A stretch of 64,000 nt of DNA from Streptomyces sp. AJS327 (GTDB lineage: Bacteria > Actinomycetota > Actinomycetes > Streptomycetales > Streptomycetaceae). The translations under genes were made by a program, and so were the position numbers. Shown here one piece after another: positions 25,811-34,102 of the stretch (within the stretch, counting starts at the first letter, position 1; each line of letters starts with the position of its first letter). The stretch spans positions 954,501 through 1,018,500 of the forward strand of contig NZ_SKBR01000002.1 in NCBI RefSeq assembly GCF_013450295.1, read 5' to 3'. The notes beneath the pieces were generated by a model, which was not told the origin of the DNA, ran no database searches, and was given only the letters and a program-made list of their open reading frames with translations.

Positions 25811-27157
25811 ATGCCCGTTCCCGGTACCACCCCGCCCGCAGGCCCACTGGGCAGGTCGGCCCGCTATCTGCGCACCGTCGCGGAGCTGGCTCGCCATCCG
25901 TACGAGGGGACGGAGAACCTCTACCGGACCTACGGGCCGGTCTGGCGGTTAGGCTCCGGCAAGCTGGCGTACGTCTACCTGCTCGGGCCGGAGGCCAACC
26001 GGTTCGTCTTCGCGAACTCGCAGCTCTTCCGCTGGCGTGAGGCGTTCGAGCAGCTGATACCGGTGGACGGTGAGACGGCGCTGATCGTGAGTGACGGCGA
26101 GGAGCACCACCGCCGGCGCAGGCTGGTCGCCCCGGCCTTCCACCACCGCGAGGTGGACGGCTACGTGGAGATCATGCGGACCTTCGCCGACGAGGCGATC
26201 GACGCCTGGCGGCCGGGCCAGACCCTGGACGCCTACGAGGAACTCCGGTCGGTCATCCGCCGTATCACCGTCCGTGTGCTGTTCGGTGAGCGGCTCGCCG
26301 CGGACCAGCGCACGCTCGGCAGGCAGCTCCAGCTCGTCCTCGATCTGATCAACCAGTCCCCGCTGGTCCAGCAGGTGCAGCGGTGGGGGCTCCCGTCGTA
26401 TCGCCGGGCCACCGCGGCGCGGGCCGAGGTGGCTCGCCGGGTCCTCACCGAGGTCGAGCACCGGCGCGCGCATCCGGACGAGGACCAGCACGACGTGCTC
26501 ACCCTGCTGACGGCCGCCCGGGACGAGGACGGCGCGCGGCTGAGCGATGTGGAGATCATCGACCAGGTGGTCAGCCTGATCGCCGCGGGGTACGACTCGA
26601 CCAGCGCCGCCATCGCCTGGGCCGTGCACGCCATGGCCCGAGACCCGAAGGTGTGGGAGCGGGCCCGCGCCGAGACGGAGGAGGTGCTGGGCTCCCGTCC
26701 GGTGACGGCGGCGGACCTCCCGAAGCTCCCCTATCTGGACCACGTGGTCAACGAGACGCTGCGGCTGTATCCGGCGGCGCCGTTCAACGCCCGGAAGGCG
26801 GCGGAGAGTTTCACCTTCGAGGGGCACCGGATCCCGCGGGGTGCGCTGATCGTGCTCAGCGCCTACGTCACCCACCGGCTTCCGGAGGTCTGGCGGGACC
26901 CGGAGAGTTTCCTCCCGGAGCGCTGGGATCCCGCCGAGCCGGGGTACCGCAAGGCGGGGCCGCACGAGTTCCTGCCGTTCGGTGGTGGTCCGCACCGCTG
27001 TATCGGCGCGACCTTCGCCTCCGTCGAGATGAAGGTGCTGCTCGCCCAGTTGGTGCGTCGCGTCTCCCTGCAACTCCCGAGGGTTCCGGCGAAGCCGGTG
27101 GGGTTCACGGTGATGCGTCCGGAGCGGCTTCCGGTGCGCGTCCGCTCCCGCGACTGA
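25811..27157 (+). CDS. Cytochrome P450
   Basis: This 448-residue haem monooxygenase has the I-helix AAGYDSTSA (AGxDST variant of AGxDTT), the K-helix ExxR in NETLRLYP, a PERW segment and the haem-binding loop FGGGPHRCIG with Cys397. ATG 25811 is chosen because AGGAGG lies 9 nt upstream. The LRLYPAAPFNARKA and PERWDP stretches resemble the CYP102/CYP4-like branch more than typical Streptomyces biosynthetic P450s. No ferredoxin or reductase gene is adjacent. Substrate unknown. It is convergent with the MDR gene. Confidence 0.93.
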   Translation: MPVPGTTPPAGPLGRSARYLRTVAELARHPYEGTENLYRTYGPVWRLGSGKLAYVYLLGPEANRFVFANSQLFRWREAFEQLIPVDGETALIVSDGEEHHRRRRLVAPAFHHREVDGYVEIMRTFADEAIDAWRPGQTLDAYEELRSVIRRITVRVLFGERLAADQRTLGRQLQLVLDLINQSPLVQQVQRWGLPSYRRATAARAEVARRVLTEVEHRRAHPDEDQHDVLTLLTAARDEDGARLSDVEIIDQVVSLIAAGYDSTSAAIAWAVHAMARDPKVWERARAETEEVLGSRPVTAADLPKLPYLDHVVNETLRLYPAAPFNARKAAESFTFEGHRIPRGALIVLSAYVTHRLPEVWRDPESFLPERWDPAEPGYRKAGPHEFLPFGGGPHRCIGATFASVEMKVLLAQLVRRVSLQLPRVPAKPVGFTVMRPERLPVRVRSRD

Positions 27158-27190
27158 GCTGGGGTCTCGCAACGGCCTCCGGTGGTCTCG

Positions 27191-27237
27191 GGGCCGCCCC
27201 AGCCGCCGGGAGCGGCGGGGTCGCGGGCGGGCGGCCC
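27191..27237. terminator. Bidirectional terminator between P450 and MDR genes
   Basis: The outer arms 27191-27199 and 27229-27237 (GGGCCGCCC/GGGCGGCCC) pair perfectly and enclose a smaller GCCGC/GCGGC stem. Confidence 0.6.
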
Positions 27238-28260
27238 TCAGGGGACCAGGATCACCTTGCCGACGTTCTGCCGCCGCTGGACGCGGTGGTGCGCGCGGGC
27301 GACCTCGGCGAAGGGGACGACCGAGTCGATGCGTGGGGTGATCGCGCCCTTCGCGTACAGCTCCAGCAGCCGGTCCATCTGCGGCGCGAGCAGATCCTGC
27401 CGGTCCCACATCCGGCCCATGTGCACCCCGGAGACCGAGCGGTTGTTGTTCATCAGGGACAGCGGTGAGAAGAACGGGGCGCTCACCCCCTGGCTCAGCA
27501 GTCGCAGGGGGTTGCGGCGCCGCTCCGTCGCCAGGTTGCTGAACCCGTAGGCCACGAGGCGCCCGGCGGGACGGAGCAGTTGGTAGCCGGTGCGCCAGTC
27601 GCGTCCGCCGAGGGCGTCGAACACCACGTCGACGCCCTCCCCGCGGGTCAGCCGCCGGACCTCGCGCGCGTAGTTCCTGGAGCGGTAGTCGATGGGGTGC
27701 GCGCAGCCCTCCTCGCGGATCGCGTCGTGCTTGGCGGCCGACGCGGTGCCGAAGACCACGGTGTCGTCCACCGTGCGGCAGAGCTGGAGCAGCGCGGTGC
27801 CCACCCCACCGGCGGCCTGGTGTACAAGGACCCGGTCGCCGGGGCGCAGGGCGGCCACCTGGAAGAGCATGTGGTGCGCCGTCAGGTAGTTGACGGGCAG
27901 TGCCGCGGCCTCCTCGAAACCCATCTCGTCCGGCATCGGGAGGGCCTGCGCGACCGGTACGCACACCGCCTCGGCCTGCGCCCCGAAGGAGCAGGCGGCC
28001 AGTACCCGGGTTCCGACGGCGGGTTCCTCGACGCCCTTCCCGAGGGCGTCCACCACTCCGGCCGCCTCGTAGCCGAGCACGCTGGGCAGCTTGGGGGCGT
28101 CCTGGTACAGCCCGAGACGGGTCATCAGCTCGGCGAAGGAGAGCCCTGCTGCGCGAACCCGGATACGTACCTCACCGGGCCCGGGCTCGGGTTCCGGGGT
28201 CTCCCGAACCTCCAGAGCCTCCTCCGGTCGGCCTGCCTTGGTGATCCACACGGCTTTCAC
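27238..28260 (-). CDS. Medium-chain dehydrogenase, quinone-oxidoreductase-like
   Basis: This 340-residue NADPH-dependent oxidoreductase of the zinc-free MDR branch (quinone oxidoreductase, VAT-1-like) has the N-terminal GroES-like domain (GEVRIRVRAAGLSFAELMTRLGLY, GYEAAGVV) and a Rossmann fold with HQAAGGVGTALLQL. The cysteine ligands of zinc alcohol dehydrogenases are absent. GTG 28260 is taken as start; GGAGG lies 4 nt upstream and the fold begins at MKAVWI. It lies 95 bp downstream of the tetR gene on the same strand and may be controlled by it. Substrate unknown. Confidence 0.87.
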   Translation of the reverse strand: MKAVWITKAGRPEEALEVRETPEPEPGPGEVRIRVRAAGLSFAELMTRLGLYQDAPKLPSVLGYEAAGVVDALGKGVEEPAVGTRVLAACSFGAQAEAVCVPVAQALPMPDEMGFEEAAALPVNYLTAHHMLFQVAALRPGDRVLVHQAAGGVGTALLQLCRTVDDTVVFGTASAAKHDAIREEGCAHPIDYRSRNYAREVRRLTRGEGVDVVFDALGGRDWRTGYQLLRPAGRLVAYGFSNLATERRRNPLRLLSQGVSAPFFSPLSLMNNNRSVSGVHMGRMWDRQDLLAPQMDRLLELYAKGAITPRIDSVVPFAEVARAHHRVQRRQNVGKVILVP

Positions 28261-28355
28261 GGGTCCTCCTCCCGGCGCGGCCGGTGCCCCCCGGCACCGG
28301 GACCAACCCGCCTCGCCGAGCCGACACACGTCAACACCGCGCTTTTCAGGCGCAG

Positions 28356-29003
28356 TTAGCCGCTCTGGTCCTCGGGAGTCGGGCGTCCGGGGAGTGTATC
28401 CGGGAGTGTCCAGAGCCGTTCGAGATACCGGTCGAGGACGTTGATCGCCCCGGTCGCGTCAAGGTGGCCGACGAGGACGTGGGCGGTGAGGCCGTCGGCG
28501 AGCGCCAGTAGCGCGTGAGCCTCCCGCTCGGCTGCTTCGGCGAGCTCCCCGGCGCCGGTGGGCGAGGGCAGCGCGGCGTGCAGCAGCCGCGTTAGGGCGG
28601 TGTGCAGAGCCGCGTAGTTCCGCCGGAGCACGGTGGCGAGGCTGGGTGCGACGGCGGCCTGTGCGAGGAACGCCAGCCAGACGCGGGCCTCCGCGCCCTG
28701 GTCCGGGTGGACCAGGGCCACTTCGGTCAGGGTGTGCCCGAGTCTGCTGCGGGCGGACTGTGCGGGGGAGGAGCCGATCCGCTCGCGGACGCGTCCCTCG
28801 ACGCGTTCGCTGAGCCGGCCCAGCGCGAAGACCAGCATCTCCTCCTTGGTGCGGAAGCAGCGCTGGACCGCGCCCATGGAAACCCCGGCGCTGGCCGCCA
28901 CGTCCCGCAGGGTCACGGCCTCCAGGCCGCGCTCCGCGGCGAGCCGGAAGACCGCCTCGGTGACCAGGTGGCGCCGGTTCTCGTGATCGATCTGACGGGG
29001 CAC
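28356..29003 (-). CDS. TetR-family repressor
   Basis: This 215-residue regulator has an N-terminal helix-turn-helix (LVTEAVFRLAAERGLEAVTL, DVAASAGVSMGAVQRCF) and a C-terminal ligand domain. GTG 29003 has a GGAGAG site. It is divergent from the amidase gene; two 16-bp palindromes lie between them and are probably its operators. Downstream on the same strand is the MDR oxidoreductase, so the repressor may control both directions. Ligand unknown. Confidence 0.9.
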   Translation of the reverse strand: MPRQIDHENRRHLVTEAVFRLAAERGLEAVTLRDVAASAGVSMGAVQRCFRTKEEMLVFALGRLSERVEGRVRERIGSSPAQSARSRLGHTLTEVALVHPDQGAEARVWLAFLAQAAVAPSLATVLRRNYAALHTALTRLLHAALPSPTGAGELAEAAEREAHALLALADGLTAHVLVGHLDATGAINVLDRYLERLWTLPDTLPGRPTPEDQSG

Positions 29004-29039
29004 GTGTCTCTCCCGGCTCTGCGGTGCTCTCCACATCTT

Positions 29040-29097
29040 CGATGCGCTCGCATCGGAAACAGGGTACGGTGCCGAGCGTTCTGATGCGCATGCATCG
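29040..29097. promoter_or_regulatory. Twin operators of the TetR regulator
   Basis: Two related palindromes, CGATGCG-CT-CGCATCG (29040-29055) and TGATGCG-CA-TGCATCG (29082-29097), begin 42 bp apart (four helical turns) between divergent tetR and amidase genes. They agree at 13 of 16 positions. This is the expected layout for autorepression plus control of the divergent amidase. Confidence 0.78.
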
Positions 29098-29146
29098 GTA
29101 CCTGTCGTCTGAGCGGGCCGCCGGGCGGCTCGTGGGAGGAGGTCGC

Positions 29147-30556
29147 GTGGAAGGCGAACTGTGGACCTGGGAGGCGACGGCGCTCGCCGCGGCCGTCCGG
29201 ACCGGAGAGCTGAGCGCCCGCGAAGTGGTGGACAGCCATCTGGAACGGATCGCCGCGGTCAACCCCCAGGTCAACGCCCTCGCCCAACTCCAGGGCGACC
29301 GGGCCCGGGAGTCGGCGGCCGCCCTCGATCGCGCGCGGTCGGCTGGTCACGATCCCGGGCCGCTGGCCGGGGTGCCGTTCTCCGTCAAGGCGAGCCTCGA
29401 CATCGAGGGAGTGCCCACCACACACGGAGCGCGGCACTTCGCCCGGGACCCGGCGCGGCGGGACGCACCTCCCGTCGCACGCCTCCGGTCGGCCGGGGCG
29501 ATCCCGCTCGCGCACGGCAACATGCCGACCCTCACGCTCGCCGGGGTGCACTCCCGCAGCCAGCTCTTCGGGGACACGGCCAACCCGTGGAACGCCCAGG
29601 TGACGCCCGGCGGCAGCAGCGGCGGCGACGGCGCGGCGGTCGCCTCCGGCATGGTCCCGTTCGGGCTGGGGCAGGACGCGGGCGGATCGGTCCGGCTGCC
29701 CGCCGCGTTCTGCGGCGTGGCGGGACTCAAACCCAGCTCAGGGCGGTACCCGGCCGACCACCGGATCGGTCCGGAGGATCCGCCGCTGGGCTCCCAGGAG
29801 TTGGTGGTCGACGGGCCTCTCGCCCGCTCCACCGGAGACCTGCGCGCCATCCACCGGGTGCTGAGCGGCACCGATCCGCGCGACCCCCGGGCGCTACCCG
29901 TGCCGGTGAACCTCCCGGAGGTCGACGGTCCGATCCGGGTGGCGGTGGTCACCGATCCCGGCTGGGGCGTGCACCCCGACGTGCGGGCAGCGGTGGAGGC
30001 AGCGGCCGGCGCACTCTCGGACGCTGGATACCCGCTCGTCGAGGTGCCCGGGCCACCGATGCTGGAGGAGACGCTGGAGGCGTACGGACAGCTGGTGATG
30101 ACGGAGTTCAGCGGTTCCTGGCCGCGGATCAGGACCTGTCTGGACGAGGAGGAACACCGGTACATCGAGTTCGGTATGGCGCGCACGGCCCCCGTCGGAC
30201 TGGCCGAATACCTCAGGCTGACGGGCACGCGGCTGAGCGTCCGGCGGGCGTGGGCGGAGTTCCAGCGGGAGTATCCGCTGATGCTCGGGCCGGTCAGCAC
30301 CGAGCCCGCGTTCCCGCCGGGCCTGGAGGCGCGGGACGCGGAGGGGCACCGCCGGGTGACCCAGGCGATCTCGCTCTGCTCGGTGACCTCGTTCGCCGGC
30401 CTGCCCTCCGCCGCCGTCAGCGGCGGGGTGTTCGGCGGGCTGCCGCAGGGCGTGCAGCTGATCGGCAGGGTGTTCCGGGAGGACCTGTGCCTGGACGCGG
30501 CGGCCGCGGTGGAGGCGCGGATCGGGCGGCTGGCCCCGGTGGGGCGCGGAGCGTAG
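29147..30556 (+). CDS. Amidase signature enzyme
   Basis: This 469-residue amide hydrolase has the catalytic triad of the amidase-signature family: Lys in the FSVKAS loop, cis-Ser in TPGGSSGG, and the nucleophile Ser in GQDAGGSVRLPAAFCG. The end has the family pattern GLPQGVQLIGR. GTG 29147 has GGGAGGAGG at 5 nt. It is divergent from the TetR regulator with shared operators, so it is probably induced by a small amide or an amide-containing compound. Substrate unknown; it is not GatA because gatC and gatB are absent here. Confidence 0.92.
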   Translation: MEGELWTWEATALAAAVRTGELSAREVVDSHLERIAAVNPQVNALAQLQGDRARESAAALDRARSAGHDPGPLAGVPFSVKASLDIEGVPTTHGARHFARDPARRDAPPVARLRSAGAIPLAHGNMPTLTLAGVHSRSQLFGDTANPWNAQVTPGGSSGGDGAAVASGMVPFGLGQDAGGSVRLPAAFCGVAGLKPSSGRYPADHRIGPEDPPLGSQELVVDGPLARSTGDLRAIHRVLSGTDPRDPRALPVPVNLPEVDGPIRVAVVTDPGWGVHPDVRAAVEAAAGALSDAGYPLVEVPGPPMLEETLEAYGQLVMTEFSGSWPRIRTCLDEEEHRYIEFGMARTAPVGLAEYLRLTGTRLSVRRAWAEFQREYPLMLGPVSTEPAFPPGLEARDAEGHRRVTQAISLCSVTSFAGLPSAAVSGGVFGGLPQGVQLIGRVFREDLCLDAAAAVEARIGRLAPVGRGA

Positions 30557-30620
30557 TCCCGGGGGACGCGGGCTGTCACTTCCAGGTCCCCGCTCACCTG
30601 TCTGGCCGTACGATGGCGCG

Positions 30621-31235
30621 GTGCTGGTCAAGTGGATGCGTTGCACCGTCGTCGACCGACGCGGTTTCGAGCGGGGACAGCGGAAGTGGGCGGGGCTCCT
30701 GGGCGAACCCGGTTTCCGGGGTCAGGGCGGCGGGTGGAGCCGGGCCCGAGACGGTGTGGTGCACCTCTTCGGATTCTGGGAGAGCCGCGCTTTCTACGAC
30801 TCGTTCGTGGCCCGCTCGCACGACCGGTTGCAGGCCGCCCAGGAGGGCACCTACCGGGACATGCGGGTGCGTCTCTTCGAGTACCGCTTCGATGTGAAGA
30901 CCGGTTTCCGGCCCGACTTCACCGACGCCGACCTGCTGCGGGTCGCGCACTGCCGGGTGCGCAGCGACCGCGTCGAGCACTACACCCTGATGCAGGAGAA
31001 GGTCTGGAACCCCGCGATGGCCGGTTCGCCGGGCATGCTGCGTGGCGTCTTCGCACAGTCCCAGGCCGAGGACGAGTTCCTGGTGCTCTCGATGTGGAAC
31101 TCGGCCGCCGAGCACGGGAAGTACCGCGCGGAGCGCGTCGAACGGCTGGCGCTCCGCGCGCAGACCGGAGCGGACGTGACCGCTGTTGCGGGAGACGTGA
31201 TCGACCTTGAACCGTCGTGGACGGTATCGGCCTAA
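30621..31235 (+). CDS. YdbC/DUF4937-like protein
   Basis: The protein has 204 residues and two related halves, each starting with a strand resembling an antibiotic-monooxygenase (dimeric ferredoxin-like) fold: MLVKWMRCTV and later LLRVAHCRVRSDRVEHYTLMQEKVWNPAMAGSPGML. This matches the DUF4937/YdbC pattern as I know it; function unknown. GTG 30621 is preceded by a TACGAT -10-like element at 30609-30614 and no ribosome site, so the mRNA is probably leaderless. The phosphatase gene starts 9 bp after its stop. Confidence 0.75.
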   Translation: MLVKWMRCTVVDRRGFERGQRKWAGLLGEPGFRGQGGGWSRARDGVVHLFGFWESRAFYDSFVARSHDRLQAAQEGTYRDMRVRLFEYRFDVKTGFRPDFTDADLLRVAHCRVRSDRVEHYTLMQEKVWNPAMAGSPGMLRGVFAQSQAEDEFLVLSMWNSAAEHGKYRAERVERLALRAQTGADVTAVAGDVIDLEPSWTVSA

Positions 31236-31244
31236 GGTGGGGTC

Positions 31245-31904
31245 ATGGCACGTCCCCGCCGTATCGTCCTCCTCCGGCACGGAGAGTCGGAGGGCAACTC
31301 CGACGACACCATCTACGAACGGGTCCCGGACCACGCCCTCGCCTTGACCGAGCGCGGGACGCGGCAGGCCGCCGAGGCGGGGAAGTACCTGCGGGATCTC
31401 TTCGGGCAGGAACGCGTGTCCGCCTACGTCTCCCCCTACCGGCGCACCCGCGAGACCCTCACCGCCCTCGCGCTCGACCCCACGCTCCTCCGGGTCCGGG
31501 AGGAGCCGCGGCTGCGCGAACAGGACTGGGGCAACTGGCAGGACCGGGAGGACGTACGGAAGCAGAAGGCCTACCGGAACGCCTACGGGCACTTCTTCTA
31601 CCGCTTCGCTCAGGGCGAGTCCGGCGCGGACGTCTACGACCGGGTCGGCGCCTTCCTGGAGAGCCTCTGGCGCAGCTTCGAGTCCCCGGACCACCCACCG
31701 AACGTGCTCCTCGTGACGCACGGCCTCACCATGCGGCTGTTCTGCATGCGCTGGCTGCACTGGACGGTTCCGCAGTTCGAAGCGCTGTCCAATCCGGAGA
31801 ACGGCGCGACCCGCTCCCTGGTCCTCGGCCCGGACGGGCGTTACCGGCTCGACCGGCCCTTCGAACAGTGGTGCGTTCCGCACGCCTACGGCGAGCTGGA
31901 ATAG
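31245..31904 (+). CDS. Histidine phosphatase family protein
   Basis: In this 219-residue phosphoglycerate-mutase-like phosphatase, the phospho-acceptor His12 sits in LLRHGES and the second catalytic His in LLVTHGLT; the YVSPYRRTRET segment supplies the arginine. The insert EQDWGNWQDRED is typical of the actinobacterial group. Substrate not predictable. ATG 31245 has no ribosome site; TAAGGT at 31233-31238 could be a -10 giving a leaderless transcript, or it could be translated with the gene before it. Confidence 0.9.
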   Translation: MARPRRIVLLRHGESEGNSDDTIYERVPDHALALTERGTRQAAEAGKYLRDLFGQERVSAYVSPYRRTRETLTALALDPTLLRVREEPRLREQDWGNWQDREDVRKQKAYRNAYGHFFYRFAQGESGADVYDRVGAFLESLWRSFESPDHPPNVLLVTHGLTMRLFCMRWLHWTVPQFEALSNPENGATRSLVLGPDGRYRLDRPFEQWCVPHAYGELE

Positions 31905-32366
31905 CGGACTCGCGCGCAGCCACCATGCCGCGCCGGTACCGCACCGAAGTCCACGCCCCGAATCGCACATCCCGAGGTCCACGCTCCGAAGGTCGCGGCG
32001 TCCACGCGTCCCGCGAGTGACGTCCCGCGCCTCGTCCAGCGGGCGACGTGCCAGATTCCCACGGCCTCCGGAAAGATCGCGTGCGGCGCCCCGTCCTCCC
32101 CAGTCTCATGGTCGCCGCGCGGCGCCAGCACCCTGCCCGGTCGCCCGGTGGTGGCCTCCCCCAAGCGCGCGCCCCCACCGGGGAGTTCCTGCCTGACGTC
32201 GCGTTTCTCCACGGGGCCACTCCTCGCTCTCCGGGCCGGGGACGGGCCAGGAGGGCGGCAGCGCGCGCTCGCCGCCGCCCCACGTACGCACCGGGTCCGG
32301 TTCAGCGGGTGAGGCGAGGGGGCGGGTGCGTGGCCCGCGCCACCCGGCGTTACTCTGATCTCCGTC
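31905..32366. other. 461-bp intergenic region with short direct repeats
   Basis: No supported gene is present; a 160-codon minus-strand frame lacks a ribosome site and any fold. Three imperfect copies of GTCCACGCNCCGAA start at 31949, 31977 and 32000. A TACTCT at 32351-32356 is a likely -10 for rnhB. Confidence 0.4.
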
Positions 32367-33044
32367 ATGCCCTATGAGTCGCCCACGCACAGCGTTGAAC
32401 GTTCGCTCCGTGCCACTACCGGAGCCAAGATCGTCGCGGGAGTCGACGAGGTCGGCCGCGGCGCCTGGGCCGGACCCGTGACCGTCTGCGCGGCCGTGAC
32501 GGGTCTGCGTCGGCCCCCGGAGGGCCTCACCGACTCCAAGCTGATCACCGTCAAGCGGCGGAACGAACTGGCCGAGGCCCTGTACGGCTGGGTGTCGGCC
32601 TTCGCGCTGGGGCAGTCCTCGCCAGAGGAGATCGACGAACTGGGAATGACCGCCGCGCTCCGGCTGGCGGCCGTCCGCGCGCTGGAAGGGCTCCCCGAGC
32701 GACCCGACGCCGTCATCCTGGACGGCAAGCACGACTACCTCGGCGCCCCCTGGCGCGTGCGCACCGTGATCAAGGGCGATCAGTCCTGCGTCTCGGTCGC
32801 CGCCGCCTCGGTCATCGCCAAGGTGCGACGGGACGCGCTGATGGCCCAACTCGGCGGCGAGCACGCGGCGTTCGCCTTCCAGGACAACGCCGGGTACCCC
32901 TCGCCCGTCCACCGTGCGGCGCTTGAGGAACGTGGTCCCACCCCTCATCACCGGCTCTCCTGGGCGTACCTCGACGACCTGCCCCGCTGGCGGCACCTCA
33001 AGCGCACCAGGAGCGAACCGGTTGATCAACCCGGTCTGTTCTGA
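32367..33044 (+). CDS. rnhB: Ribonuclease HII
   Basis: This 225-residue enzyme removes ribonucleotides from RNA-DNA hybrids. Acidic metal ligands are visible: D27-E28 in GVDEVGRG, D119 in ILDGKHDY and D156 in AKVRRD. The closing PHHRLSW motif is present. ATG 32367 has no ribosome site and lies 11 nt after TACTCT, so initiation is probably on a very short or absent leader. Confidence 0.95.
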   Translation: MPYESPTHSVERSLRATTGAKIVAGVDEVGRGAWAGPVTVCAAVTGLRRPPEGLTDSKLITVKRRNELAEALYGWVSAFALGQSSPEEIDELGMTAALRLAAVRALEGLPERPDAVILDGKHDYLGAPWRVRTVIKGDQSCVSVAAASVIAKVRRDALMAQLGGEHAAFAFQDNAGYPSPVHRAALEERGPTPHHRLSWAYLDDLPRWRHLKRTRSEPVDQPGLF

Positions 33045-33140
33045 GTGGGGTACGGCCTCCGCCGCACCACGGGTTTCTCCCGGTGGCGGGCGCCATCCCC
33101 GCTGACATGTCCCACGATGCCGTTTGATAGACATCACTCC

Positions 33141-33725
33141 ATGCCTCTCATCCCCGAGGAGCCTCAGATTCACGAGAGTGTCCCGGGTCCCCGCAACGCG
33201 ACGGGACCGGCCCCAACTCGGCAGTCGACCCGTCCCGTCCCGCCGGTCCCCGGTCCCAGGTCCGCACCCGAACAGGTGGAGAACGGGCGCGGGAGGTCCG
33301 GCGGCGGACGCGCTTCCCACACCCCGACCCCCGCCTCCGGTGCGCGCACCGCCCAGATCCAGCTCGTCCCCGCCACGGAGTCGACCGCTGTCGCGGCGGC
33401 GGACGAGGCCGTTGACGCGCTGCTCGACGAGGGCCGCGCGCCCGGCGACATCCTGGTCCTCACCACGGGTGAACACCACCCCTGGGCGCAACACGAGCTG
33501 ACCTTCGGTGAGGACGCCTACTGGCGCCAACTCGCCGAGGAGAGCGATGTGTTCTGTGCCCACGCCTCCGCGGCGCAGCGGGCCAGTTCCCGGGCCGTGG
33601 TGGTCTTGGCCGTGAACGGCGGGACCGACGAGGAGGTCACCGCCGCGCTTCCCGGCGCGCTGGGCCGCGCGCGGGAACAGCTCACCGTCTGCGGCGATCC
33701 GACGCGCCTGACTCAACTCCTCTGA
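33141..33725 (+). CDS. Protein with an orphan domain like the UvrD/Rep helicase C-terminus
   Basis: This protein has 194 residues from ATG 33141. The first ~70 residues are Pro/Arg-rich and disordered. The rest (AADEAVDALLDEGRAPGDILVLTTG ... SSRAVVVLAVNG ... GALGRAREQLTVCGDP) resembles the last domain of superfamily-1 helicases, where AL-TRAREQL-V-GD is motif VI. No Walker A or B motif is present, so it cannot be a helicase alone. It sits between rnhB and a RecQ-type helicase, which suggests a nucleic-acid partner role. Assignment is by motif resemblance only. Confidence 0.65.
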   Translation: MPLIPEEPQIHESVPGPRNATGPAPTRQSTRPVPPVPGPRSAPEQVENGRGRSGGGRASHTPTPASGARTAQIQLVPATESTAVAAADEAVDALLDEGRAPGDILVLTTGEHHPWAQHELTFGEDAYWRQLAEESDVFCAHASAAQRASSRAVVVLAVNGGTDEEVTAALPGALGRAREQLTVCGDPTRLTQLL

Positions 33726-34102
33726 CCTGTCGCGCGTGCGGCGGCGGTCACCTGCACGGCTGGTGCGTGGCCGGGTCTCCTCCCGGGCTGTGCCTGACCT
33801 CATTGAGGTCCCACCTCCGTGACCGTCCTGATCGGTGGGTCGTGACGGGCGACCGCGCGCCTGGTTCACTGGTGCCACCGCGTCCCTTCGTGGGCCACCC
33901 GGTCACCTGGCGGTCCGGGCACGGCCCGGCGCCGCGCTGGCGACGGCGCGAGCCGGGCCACCGCGTGACGGGTGGGGGGTAGGACTTCCGTGACCCCTCC
34001 CGCTCGATGGTGGGGCTCGCCCCGGGGCGCGGTGCCGCGAGGCGAGGGTGGTCACACTCGGTGAACTGGCCGAGCACCCTCGCCGTCCGGTTGCATGGGG
34101 GC
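33726..34102. other. 377-bp gap before recQ
   Basis: No gene or strong hairpin is supported; frames here have weak coding bias and no ribosome sites. Confidence 0.4.

Noticed and set aside
31886..32368. 160-codon minus-strand frame between the phosphatase and rnhB
   Set aside because: Arg/Pro/Gly-rich with no fold, no ribosome site, and it overlaps the rnhB start; typical GC-driven spurious frame.
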